Shown one piece after another: positions 9,658 to 17,383 of a stretch of 64,000 nt of DNA (within the stretch, counting starts at the first letter, position 1; each line of letters begins with the position of its first letter). A program made the translations under genes and the position numbers. Below the pieces are notes generated by a model, which was not told the DNA's origin, did not search any database, and was given only the letters and a program-made list of their open reading frames with translations. Source of the stretch: Chromatiales bacterium (GTDB taxonomy: Bacteria > Pseudomonadota > Gammaproteobacteria > Chromatiales > Chromatiaceae); NCBI GenBank assembly GCA_028278145.1, contig JANQEV010000108.1:41848-105847 (forward strand), given 5' to 3'.

Positions 9658-9887
9658 GAGAAATAGTCCATATAACAGCTCGTGAAGAAGAACACTCGCG
9701 CTTTCTTCCATGGAGATCCGCGACTTTCCGAACCTACATCACCAGTAGAAGCGGAGTATACAAACTATAGGCACATATCTTTAACAGATTGCCACCGATA
9801 GTAGTTTGTAATGTATTTCTTTATATACATGAAGGAAAGACAAGGCACATCACCTAAATGGGTAATGTGAAGAGAAATTGGAAGAGA

Positions 9888-9905
9888 ATTGCCGCAAGCG
9901 GCAAT
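9888..9905. repeat. Perfect 8+8 palindrome, candidate enhancer-binding-protein site
   Basis: ATTGCCGC AA GCGGCAAT is an 18-base palindrome. Its centre lies about 170 bases upstream of the start predicted from the sigma-54 promoter, the normal distance for an upstream activator site of a sigma-54 enhancer-binding protein. No U-run follows, so a terminator is unlikely. A second perfect palindrome, TGAGCGCTCA, is at 9942-9951. The regulatory role is inference. Confidence 0.4.
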
Positions 9906-10038
9906 CCTACGCGCATAAAAGATGGAGTTAAATTTCTATATTGAGCGCTCACATTTATCAGGAAAATTCTCGCTATTACCGGGTACTTCTTGATATGTAA
10001 GAAAAATACCCCTGCCTATTATTCTAGACAAAAGCAAG

Positions 10039-10054
10039 TGGCACTCATATTGCA
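10039..10054 (+). promoter_or_regulatory. Sigma-54 (RpoN) -24/-12 promoter
   Basis: TGGCAC, five bases (TCATA), then TTGCA: a full match to the RpoN consensus TGGCACN5TTGCA, with GG at 10040-10041 and GC at 10052-10053 at the correct spacing. Transcription would start near 10065, about 45 bases before the ATG of the lipoprotein hydrolase at 10111. Such promoters need an ATP-driven activator; none is encoded in the window. Confidence 0.82.
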
Positions 10055-10110
10055 CTGAACATCAGTACTTCCTAGCGGCAACAACCTGCCAAGCGCAGAA
10101 GGTGGATGGG

Positions 10111-11310
10111 ATGATGTATCAAGTTCGAATCTACAACACTTCAAAACTACTCTGTTATGCCCTTTTTTTGACGTTGGTTATGTTTGCTTTGCCCGCATGC
10201 ACCAAGAGTATGAGCCCTAAACTCGACAAGTATGCAGTACCTTATAAAGCTGAAAAAACCAAAGCGGCTGCCAAGGTAGAAAGAAGTAAACCCCCATCCA
10301 AGACTGCCAAGCCTGAAAGACTAATCAAGATAGCAAAGACTAAACTGCCTTCCAGATCCGCTAAGGTTGCAACTCCTTGTGATATGGCAGATCCCGGGTA
10401 CGGCATCTATAAACCTTGGGTTAAAAATCTGAAGATGGGTCGGATGCTCATGCCGAAAAAGAAGACGCTGACTGCAGACGGCGGTTTCGATCTTATTATT
10501 CATTTTCACGGCGGCAATGCGGTTCGAAAGACAATCGTTGATATTGCTCGCGGTGTATATATTGCCGCTATTGACCTGGGCGCAGGATCAGCCGCCTATG
10601 CGAGACCTTTTTCCAAGCCCGAGAAATTTTTGACTCTTCTCAAAGATATTGAGAAAGCAGTTGCCAAGAACACCAACAATAAGCAAGCACACATTCGAAA
10701 ACTAGGCCTTACAGGCTGGAGCGCAGGCTATGGAGCAATTCGAGCCATCTTGCGGCAAAAAACCAGTAACAGGGTTGATGCCGTGGTACTTATTGACGGC
10801 CTCCATTCCAATTACAGCAATGCCAGTCGTACCAAGCTGCGCTCCTATCAACTCAAGCCCTTTGTTAAATTTGCCAAGCATGCTGCACAGGGGCAAAAAT
10901 TCATGTTTGTAAGTCACTCCAGTATTGTACCGCCGGGGTATGCCTCTACAACGGAAACAGCCCATTATCTTGCAGAAAAACTTGGGGTACCGGTGCAACA
11001 GTCATCAGCCAAGGACAGCCCTCTACTGTCACGCTATGAACAGGCACAGAGCGGCGGTTTCCTGATGCGCGGCTATCTGGGTAAAGGCAAAGTAGACCAC
11101 TGCGCACAGATTGCCCTTATGGCAGGGGCAGTGGGGACGCTGGAGGAGTGGTGGCAGACACCGCAAGCAGAAAACATGCGCTATGTCAGCACCAGGACCA
11201 AGCCAGTTGCCGGGCAGACATCAAATCTATCTGTAGTACGGGTTGATCCACTTAAACAGCAGCATAAACAGCTAAGCAATGCTGTAATTGCTAGAAACGA
11301 TTCTAGCTAA
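10111..11310 (+). CDS. Putative lipoprotein alpha/beta hydrolase, RpoN-controlled
   Basis: 399 residues from the ATG at 10111, which follows an AAGGTGG; a GTG at 10102 is less suited. The signal peptide ends in a lipobox LPAC with the lipidated Cys at residue 30. Then comes a Lys/Ala/Pro-rich linker to about residue 85 with degenerate KTAK/KVER-like repeats, and then an alpha/beta hydrolase fold. Features of the fold are IIHFHGG near residue 130 (oxyanion HGG), the nucleophile elbow GWSAGYG with Ser204, VLIDGLH near residue 228 (acid) and KVDHCAQ near residue 327 (His). The triad looks intact. Substrate unknown. A perfect GCTAGAA-ACGA-TTCTAGC hairpin (11290-11307) spans its last codons. It is monocistronic as far as seen, and the sigma-54 promoter lies just upstream. 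Confidence 0.72.
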   Translation: MMYQVRIYNTSKLLCYALFLTLVMFALPACTKSMSPKLDKYAVPYKAEKTKAAAKVERSKPPSKTAKPERLIKIAKTKLPSRSAKVATPCDMADPGYGIYKPWVKNLKMGRMLMPKKKTLTADGGFDLIIHFHGGNAVRKTIVDIARGVYIAAIDLGAGSAAYARPFSKPEKFLTLLKDIEKAVAKNTNNKQAHIRKLGLTGWSAGYGAIRAILRQKTSNRVDAVVLIDGLHSNYSNASRTKLRSYQLKPFVKFAKHAAQGQKFMFVSHSSIVPPGYASTTETAHYLAEKLGVPVQQSSAKDSPLLSRYEQAQSGGFLMRGYLGKGKVDHCAQIALMAGAVGTLEEWWQTPQAENMRYVSTRTKPVAGQTSNLSVVRVDPLKQQHKQLSNAVIARNDSS

Positions 11311-11643
11311 GCCCCCAGGTATAAACACAGAATCGGCCCGGTTTACTGAGAAACCGAGGGGGTCTGCACTCCCCTGAGCTTGATATTCTTCGTGAACAAC
11401 CACACACTTCAGGCAACTAAACAAGACCTAGCTCATTCCTATCAGTAGGATTAAAAAATTTCATTCCCCCACCACTATTTGCCGTTTACTCTGACCCACA
11501 TATGATTTAGGTTATATTGCTCTCAGGTAAGTCGCATTGTTAGCGAGATAGAGCAGGTATATGGTTTAGGAGTGACACGAGGCGCTGTTTGTTAAAAAGT
11601 GACCAGCTTTCGTTATACCTGAGTAAAATTATTGGCTATTAAG
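11311..11643. other. Intergenic region before the degenerate kinase
   Basis: 333 bases with no gene. CGGTTT/AAACCG (11339-11344 and 11351-11356) forms a small hairpin without a U-run. CTCAGGTA at 11522-11529 is matched by its complement TACCTGAG at 11616-11623, an 8-base inverted repeat closing an 86-base loop just before the kinase start. It could fold the leader of that mRNA. No convincing promoter boxes were found. Confidence 0.45.
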
Positions 11644-13101
11644 ATGAAGCAATTCCTGTTTTCAATTTTAATCTTTTTACACAGTTCAGTATTACATGCT
11701 GCTCTTAAAGCAGAGTTTAAACGACCAGATGGAAGCACAAACTGGCAACATGTAGCCAACTGGTCTGCCGGCATTCTGATCCTGCTGCTGACTGCAGTGG
11801 TCATCACCCTTTTCTTCACCTGGCGCAAGGCGCGCAAGGCCAATCGTGAGTTGCGGGCAATACGTAACGATTTGGAACTGCGCGTGCAGGAACGCACCGC
11901 TACACTGGATGAATCCAATAAGTTGCTGAAAGAATCAAACCAGCTGCTAGAGCATGAAATATCCCAGCATATGTCTACTGCAGCCCGGCTGCGCTCATCA
12001 GAGTTTTATATCAAAGATATACTGAAATCCATGCCCCTGATGCTGGTCGGCCTGGACATGGAGGGTCGAATTACCCAATGGAACAAGCGGGCGGAGGATG
12101 CCACCGGGATCAAGGCCAATGATAGCCTGGGCAAGAATCTATGGGATGTCTATCCCACGATTACGGTTACACCTACCCAGATCAGCGAGGCCGCTCAAAA
12201 GAATGAAGCGACTACCATTAAACAGTGTCAACTTGGCCAATACTATTACGATATAACTATCTACCCGATTCGGGAACAGCATGAGCCCGGTGTAGTCATC
12301 CTGATTGATGATGTCACCAAGGAAATACTCGCCGTAAACATGCTGATTCAGAGCGATAAGATGTCGTCCGTGGGAGAGCTGGCAGCCAACATGGCTCATG
12401 ATATCAACCCACCGCTCCAGTCGATATTGTTCGACCTCAGAACCCTACAGCACCGGCTCACTGATAGCAGCATGAATCTAAAGGAGCTCGACAATACCGG
12501 GGCCTCTGAAACACTCAAGAGTTTACTGGAAGGCGCCTACGAGAAAGGGGAGAATTTAGCCTCGATTGTCCACAATCTGCAAGACTTTGCCCGTGGCCGC
12601 AGTAACAGAAAAGAGGTATCAAATATCGTAGATATATTGGAGCACACCATTGAATTGGCTGGCGATGTATTATCAGTTCCCTCACGCCTGCAATTCAAAG
12701 ACATCAGTATAGAAAGAAACTACCAAGAAGACCTACCCATGATTCCATGTTATGTGGGTGAACTGCAGCATGTCTTCCTAAGCCTGTTCCGCCATGCCTA
12801 CGATGCTCTTGAGCTTGTAAAACGCACTGACCATACACCAACAATCAAGATTCAGATGCTCGTCAGTTACGACAACCTATGGATAAGAATCCATCACAAT
12901 GGTCTAGGTCTCAGCAATGAGGAGCAGATGTATCTATTCGAACCCTTCTTCAGAAATGACTCTCCTGAAGTGAAGTATGACGCCAATAAGCGATTGTCAT
13001 TTGCCTATTTTATTATTACAGAACAACATCAAGGGCACATAGCAGTAACCTCTGATCTCAATGTGGGAACTACATTTCATATTCAGATGCCACTCAAATA
13101 A
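11644..13101 (+). CDS. Membrane PAS histidine kinase homologue with degenerate ATPase domain
   Basis: 485 residues from the ATG at 11644. In order: signal peptide, short periplasmic part, transmembrane helix about residues 40-62, coiled coil to about 115, a PAS domain about 120-225, a HisKA-type dimerisation helix with VGELAANMAHDINPPL (His252), then a HATPase-like domain. The phosphoacceptor box is kept, but the ATP site is not. The N-box Asn is His384 (FRHAYDAL), the G1 Asp is His418 (HNGLGL), and the G2 glycines are absent (KRLSFAYFI). It is therefore probably unable to autophosphorylate; it may receive phosphate in trans or act as a scaffold. No partner regulator is adjacent. It converges with the protease gene. 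Confidence 0.8.
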   Translation: MKQFLFSILIFLHSSVLHAALKAEFKRPDGSTNWQHVANWSAGILILLLTAVVITLFFTWRKARKANRELRAIRNDLELRVQERTATLDESNKLLKESNQLLEHEISQHMSTAARLRSSEFYIKDILKSMPLMLVGLDMEGRITQWNKRAEDATGIKANDSLGKNLWDVYPTITVTPTQISEAAQKNEATTIKQCQLGQYYYDITIYPIREQHEPGVVILIDDVTKEILAVNMLIQSDKMSSVGELAANMAHDINPPLQSILFDLRTLQHRLTDSSMNLKELDNTGASETLKSLLEGAYEKGENLASIVHNLQDFARGRSNRKEVSNIVDILEHTIELAGDVLSVPSRLQFKDISIERNYQEDLPMIPCYVGELQHVFLSLFRHAYDALELVKRTDHTPTIKIQMLVSYDNLWIRIHHNGLGLSNEEQMYLFEPFFRNDSPEVKYDANKRLSFAYFIITEQHQGHIAVTSDLNVGTTFHIQMPLK

Positions 13102-13144
13102 AACATGTACAAATTTGCTACCTTCTTAGTTATATGGCAAGAAC

Positions 13145-14815
13145 CTAATTGAGCATGGCAGCAACAGCATCCCGGATGCTGTGAAAATAAATACCTTCAT
13201 TGGCCGGATAGGTTCCCTCCTTGCCATTTAGCTTCTTCATATTCATACCACCGGCATGGTGCAGCGCAATCAGATCCCACTGCTGATTAAATACTGGACT
13301 GCCGGAGCTGCCACCCTCTGTAGGCGCACGGTAGTGTATCCGTGGAGGCTCATGATCGAGAAGCAGATTGTCGTTCATAGAATAGGATAGGCCGCGTCCG
13401 CCAGGATGGCCAATAACATATACCCTCTGGTTCTTACCAACCATGGGCAGTCGCTTGGCGATTGGATAGGGTTTTGCCTGTGTTATCGGTGATTGAAGGC
13501 TAACGATAGTACAATCCAGTTCAGTACGCGGCGAACTGAAGATAACCTTTTCCACTTCAAATTCCTGACCAGGATCTTGTGCTTCAAAACGGATACGTAC
13601 ATCATCTGGAGACAGGGCGGCCGGACTGGCGCTTTGCTCCATTGGATCACTACTAATGACATGTGCATTAGTGACCACTACCCATTCATCACCAATGCTC
13701 TCGTGTATATCCTTACCCTGGACCAAAAAACCGCTGCCCTGGCCGTTACCAAAGCGATCCAAGATCTGGGCCACACCAGCAGCCCTGTCCAACCCTGTGC
13801 AATACCATTGAAAAGTCTTGAAGCGATCCTTACCCAGGATTTGTTCGAACTGTTTATCTGCTTCCAGATCAGCAGCAATGGCGATATTTTGCGTTGGGTT
13901 TGCTATTTCAATCTGCCCACCCTCTTGCCGCAACAGGGCTGCGCGCAATAGATGAAGGATCTGCGCCTGCTTCTTATCCCCTTCATCCAACCCCCAGACC
14001 TCCTCAAACTGGCGCAAGGTACTTGCATATTCAAAGGCATCAGCTTCAGGATGTTCCTGAGTGTATTTAAGAATCCAGTCAAGCGCTTGGGGGTAATCTT
14101 CCAACGCCAGGCTGGCTTCGCCAGCAGTGGCATAATCCCAAAGATTGACCTTCTTTTTTTCGGCAATCTTTTTCAGGATATCTTTCGCAATAGATGTGAA
14201 CTTTGGCAAAGCCACATCTAGCCTTAGCCTGTCATGTCTTGCACGACTGAGCAGTGCCACGGTATTTATCCCATGCCAGATAAGATCACTCTTCTTTTCA
14301 TACACACCAGCATAGGCGGAAACCGCCTGCTCCAGGCTTCTGCGAACAGCAGTCCCGGGCTTCTCCTCACCAACAGCATCCATGTATGCCTGCTTGCGCG
14401 CACGCCCTATGAGGCCACGAGTCTCACTCAGCTCAAACTCATCCTGGTTTTCCAGGCAGTGCTGTTCCAGAACATGTAACACATCAAGTGCAGCGCTGAT
14501 ATACCCCTGATCCAGGAGGGCCTGAGCATATTGGCGTCGTATGTTAGGCCTATCCTGTCCTGTCTGAATCAATACATCCGCCACCCTGCTTATCAGATCG
14601 AAATAACGCTTGCGCCGCAGAGCACTGAGTGTCTTTTTCGACGCATCATAAGGGTAGGGTCTGGCCCGGGAGCGGAGATGTTCAATTAATTGGGTGCAGA
14701 GTTCATCTGCCAGCTTGCGGTCGAAGATCTTTACTGCAGCTTCAAGCTCCTTCACAAAACCCTGTGGATGGGCAGCGATATTGTCCTGTAGGTGTGGCAC
14801 AGGTTTCTTAGACAA
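13145..14815 (-). CDS. TPR-containing trypsin-like serine protease
   Basis: 556 residues. Residues about 1-330 are all-helical with TPR-like pairs (RRQYAQALLDQGYISAALDVL near 95, and another near 240), resembling the TRAFs-binding/TPR module found in front of bacterial proteases. No signal peptide is seen, so it is likely cytosolic. Residues about 355-556 form a trypsin-type domain with His385 (VVTNAHV), Asp434 (ELDCTIV) and Ser504 (GGSSGSPVF), a complete triad. The start is TTG at 14815, supported by AGAGGT 8 bases upstream. It is the second gene of a leftward unit after the alpha/beta hydrolase, 94 bases away. Similar TPR-protease proteins occur in bacterial conflict systems; function here is not known. 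Confidence 0.8.
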   Translation of the reverse strand: MSKKPVPHLQDNIAAHPQGFVKELEAAVKIFDRKLADELCTQLIEHLRSRARPYPYDASKKTLSALRRKRYFDLISRVADVLIQTGQDRPNIRRQYAQALLDQGYISAALDVLHVLEQHCLENQDEFELSETRGLIGRARKQAYMDAVGEEKPGTAVRRSLEQAVSAYAGVYEKKSDLIWHGINTVALLSRARHDRLRLDVALPKFTSIAKDILKKIAEKKKVNLWDYATAGEASLALEDYPQALDWILKYTQEHPEADAFEYASTLRQFEEVWGLDEGDKKQAQILHLLRAALLRQEGGQIEIANPTQNIAIAADLEADKQFEQILGKDRFKTFQWYCTGLDRAAGVAQILDRFGNGQGSGFLVQGKDIHESIGDEWVVVTNAHVISSDPMEQSASPAALSPDDVRIRFEAQDPGQEFEVEKVIFSSPRTELDCTIVSLQSPITQAKPYPIAKRLPMVGKNQRVYVIGHPGGRGLSYSMNDNLLLDHEPPRIHYRAPTEGGSSGSPVFNQQWDLIALHHAGGMNMKKLNGKEGTYPANEGIYFHSIRDAVAAMLN

Positions 14816-14909
14816 AATTTCTACCTCTGTAGAGTCATAGGTCTTGGCACGGTACTGATTCGCAGCAGGAGATCCTTCATGCGTCTGGTCATGATATATC
14901 CTACAGAGG

Positions 14910-15857
14910 TTAAAGTGCGAGCAGTGTTCTCAGGTGATCACATAGTGCCTGCTGTCCGAAATACTTGTGACTGCTATGGCGCCACTTTCCTGAGTTCCTT
15001 ACCTTCTGATCTATCACCACTTCCCCTCCGACCTTTTTGTAGTCGTTGGCAATACGGGCATCAAATGCCACTGGATCAAGACGGTCGTAGACATTGACCC
15101 AATCACCCATAACCTTGGCTGACGGGAACGCATCATCATCATTGTATTTTGGATCAAAATTATCGTGGACTTCACTAAGTCCTAATGGGCTACCCACAGT
15201 CATATAGGCGTCAATTGCAGGACAGCCAGGTACATTTTTCAGGCAATCATAGGAGATCACAGTACCCATGCTGTGACTGACCACCACATGTGGCCCTTCA
15301 CTGTTAGCGGCATCTTGATTGAGCTGATCGACGAAAAGCTTACGAATATGATCCTGTACCTGATACTCCTCGTCTGGTCGTGGGGAGAATTTCGCATTGA
15401 ACAGGTAATGATGCACATCCTTGAGCAGGGCCTTCATTACCCGTCTTTTGATAAACCAGGGCAAGGGAATGGCTTCAAACTGAAGCAGTTCCATTTCATC
15501 TTCATTTCCTTCCGGCGCCGGTGGTGTGTAGTTATCATCTTCAGGTGACTCCATGTCAAAGCTAAGCCGATCGCGAAACAACTCCACAAAGGCTCTTTCT
15601 TTATCTGGCAGATCTGCAATCCACGCCATATCCTCATCTGCTTCAGTCAGACCCAACCCATCTTCAACACTCTCAAAATTGGCGTCCGGCGCCTCTGGCT
15701 CGGCGTACATGACATCTGCCCAGTAGACCATTGACGTAGACACACCATCCGCAGACAGATCCAAACCTCCCTGGGCCAGATAGGCCTCCCAGTCTTCAAG
15801 CAGTTTATCCTTGGGTGGTTTGTTGCAGATACCGTGTATGAATGTGACATGTGGCAT
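14910..15857 (-). CDS. Cytosolic alpha/beta hydrolase (lipase/esterase-like), partner of TPR protease
   Basis: 315 residues, no signal peptide. It opens directly with the first strand and oxyanion segment VTFIHGI, carries an acidic helical insert around residues 60-130 (many Asp/Glu), the nucleophile elbow VVSHSMGT with Ser196, the acid in NVYDRLDPV (Asp258 or Asp261) and the His in RHSSHKYFG (His294 or His297). The triad therefore looks functional; a lipase, esterase or peptidase activity is possible and the substrate unknown. AAGGAG lies 8 bases before the ATG, the strongest ribosome site in this region. Transcribed with the downstream TPR-trypsin gene. Confidence 0.78.
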   Translation of the reverse strand: MPHVTFIHGICNKPPKDKLLEDWEAYLAQGGLDLSADGVSTSMVYWADVMYAEPEAPDANFESVEDGLGLTEADEDMAWIADLPDKERAFVELFRDRLSFDMESPEDDNYTPPAPEGNEDEMELLQFEAIPLPWFIKRRVMKALLKDVHHYLFNAKFSPRPDEEYQVQDHIRKLFVDQLNQDAANSEGPHVVVSHSMGTVISYDCLKNVPGCPAIDAYMTVGSPLGLSEVHDNFDPKYNDDDAFPSAKVMGDWVNVYDRLDPVAFDARIANDYKKVGGEVVIDQKVRNSGKWRHSSHKYFGQQALCDHLRTLLAL

Positions 15858-16051
15858 GAGCAGTTCTCCTTATTATTCTAAGACCAGTAATGCCGGAACG
15901 AATCAACCTCAAGAAATCACAATCATGAGCCGTCCCTGACAAAATCAAGTATAGACTGCCATATCAATCACAAACAAATAAAAGCAATCACATGGCAGGG
16001 AGTTTAGTCACAGATGGGTATTCAGTTTCAAGAGTAGAAACACGGAATGTC

Positions 16052-17377
16052 TTACGCTTCGTTAAAGGACCTTACTACCATTTCACGTAGAGGCTTGACC
16101 AGATAGTCAAACAGCGTGCGCTCTCCGGTCTTGATAATCACCTCCACTGGCATACCAGAAACCAGCTTCAGAGACTTCTTTTCCAGAATAGCCAAGCTCT
16201 CACCGTCGACCTTAAAGGTAGCCTTATAGTAGGCATCTCCTGAACGCTGTTCCAGATAGACGTCGGTGGATACATCTTCCAGGCTGGTGTACAGACTGGG
16301 AAAATGGTTCGAGCCATCAAACACCGAGAGCCGCACTTCAGCCTTCAGGCCAGGATAGATCGAATCTATATCCATGGGAGATAACTGGGCATGGATCCTG
16401 AAATCACGCTCCTGGGGAACAATCTCCATGAGCGTGTTACCGGCATTGATAACGGCACCTAGGGTTACCACTTCCAATCCCTTTATCTTGCCCGCCACCG
16501 GAGCAAGGATATCGACACGCCCCAACTTCTCTTCCACTGCCTGTTGTTCTGCCTGCATATTGATGCGACGCGCATGCAAATCCCGCAACTGGGTCATGAC
16601 CTCCTTGCGGTAATCCTTTGCCAGCAGGTCTATCTGGGACTGAATCTCCGGCAAAGATGATTCCAGTCGTGCAACATCGGCCTCGCGACTGATCACATCA
16701 CCATGCAGTTCGCTCCTTTGACGCTGCACCTCACGCAGCTTCATCTTTGAGGCCATATTACGGTCAGCAAGTTTTTGTACTCCGCTTAAGTCCTGACTCA
16801 ATAGATCCAGCCTGTGATTCAGTGTACGTATGAGTTTTCGGGAGCTGGCAATCTCCTGCTTGGTCTTGACCAGACGCTGGCGAAGTACGGCCTGCTCCGA
16901 ATGTAAAGCCTGGCGGCGTGACTCGAACAACTGACGTTGAGTGGTGAGAATCGACTGAGCATGCATACGCTCCACTCGTGCCTCCAGGTCAGCTGAAAAG
17001 GCGAACTCACCCTTATCATCACGCTCGGCGGCAAGGCGCTCCAGATTGGCCTCGGTTTCGATCAGCTGATCTATTATATTGTCCAGCTTGATCTCCAACG
17101 GTTTGGGATCGAGGCTTAGCAGCAGTTGGCCCTGTTTAACCAGGTCGCCGTCACGCACAGCGATGGTCTTCACCAGTCCACCATCCAGATGTTGCACACT
17201 CTTATTTAGGGATGCGACATTTATGCGTCCATTCGCCACCACCGCGCTGTCAAGAGGAGCCAGTGCCGACCACCCTAGCAGCAATACAAAGGTAGCCACC
17301 AGGGTAATCCAGCCCAGGAGGCGATAGGAGTGATCATCTATCTTTAGATCAATACTCTTAGGATCTATGCGCTCCAT
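16052..17377 (-). CDS. Type I secretion membrane fusion protein, HlyD/PrtE family
   Basis: 441 residues, the size of PrtE/HasE-type adaptors. One N-terminal membrane helix (LLGWITLVATFVLLLGWSAL, about 18-38) is followed by the lipoyl half-motif (GLVKTIAVRDGDLVKQGQLL), a long helical hairpin about 90-270, a second lipoyl half (ILAPVAGKIKGLEVVTLGAV) and the beta-barrel domain to the end. It bridges the ABC exporter in the inner membrane and an outer-membrane TolC protein. It lies 6 bases downstream of the ABC gene. No TolC gene is in the window. The ribosome site GGGAG sits very close to the ATG. Confidence 0.93.
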   Translation of the reverse strand: MERIDPKSIDLKIDDHSYRLLGWITLVATFVLLLGWSALAPLDSAVVANGRINVASLNKSVQHLDGGLVKTIAVRDGDLVKQGQLLLSLDPKPLEIKLDNIIDQLIETEANLERLAAERDDKGEFAFSADLEARVERMHAQSILTTQRQLFESRRQALHSEQAVLRQRLVKTKQEIASSRKLIRTLNHRLDLLSQDLSGVQKLADRNMASKMKLREVQRQRSELHGDVISREADVARLESSLPEIQSQIDLLAKDYRKEVMTQLRDLHARRINMQAEQQAVEEKLGRVDILAPVAGKIKGLEVVTLGAVINAGNTLMEIVPQERDFRIHAQLSPMDIDSIYPGLKAEVRLSVFDGSNHFPSLYTSLEDVSTDVYLEQRSGDAYYKATFKVDGESLAILEKKSLKLVSGMPVEVIIKTGERTLFDYLVKPLREMVVRSFNEA

Positions 17378-17383
17378 AACTCC

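Larger units (their letters stand above)
9658..10110. other. Intergenic region with palindromes and a sigma-54 promoter
   Basis: About 450 bases between the divergent VPLPA-CTERM and lipoprotein-hydrolase genes. It contains two perfect palindromes (9888-9905 and 9942-9951) and the sigma-54 promoter at 10039-10054. I looked for a cyclic-di-GMP riboswitch in the leader of the VPLPA gene and did not recognise one. The AT content rises towards 9780-9840. Confidence 0.55.

Noticed and set aside
9658..9800. Cyclic-di-GMP riboswitch in front of the VPLPA-CTERM gene
   Set aside because: The conserved GEMM core sequences are not present in the leader.
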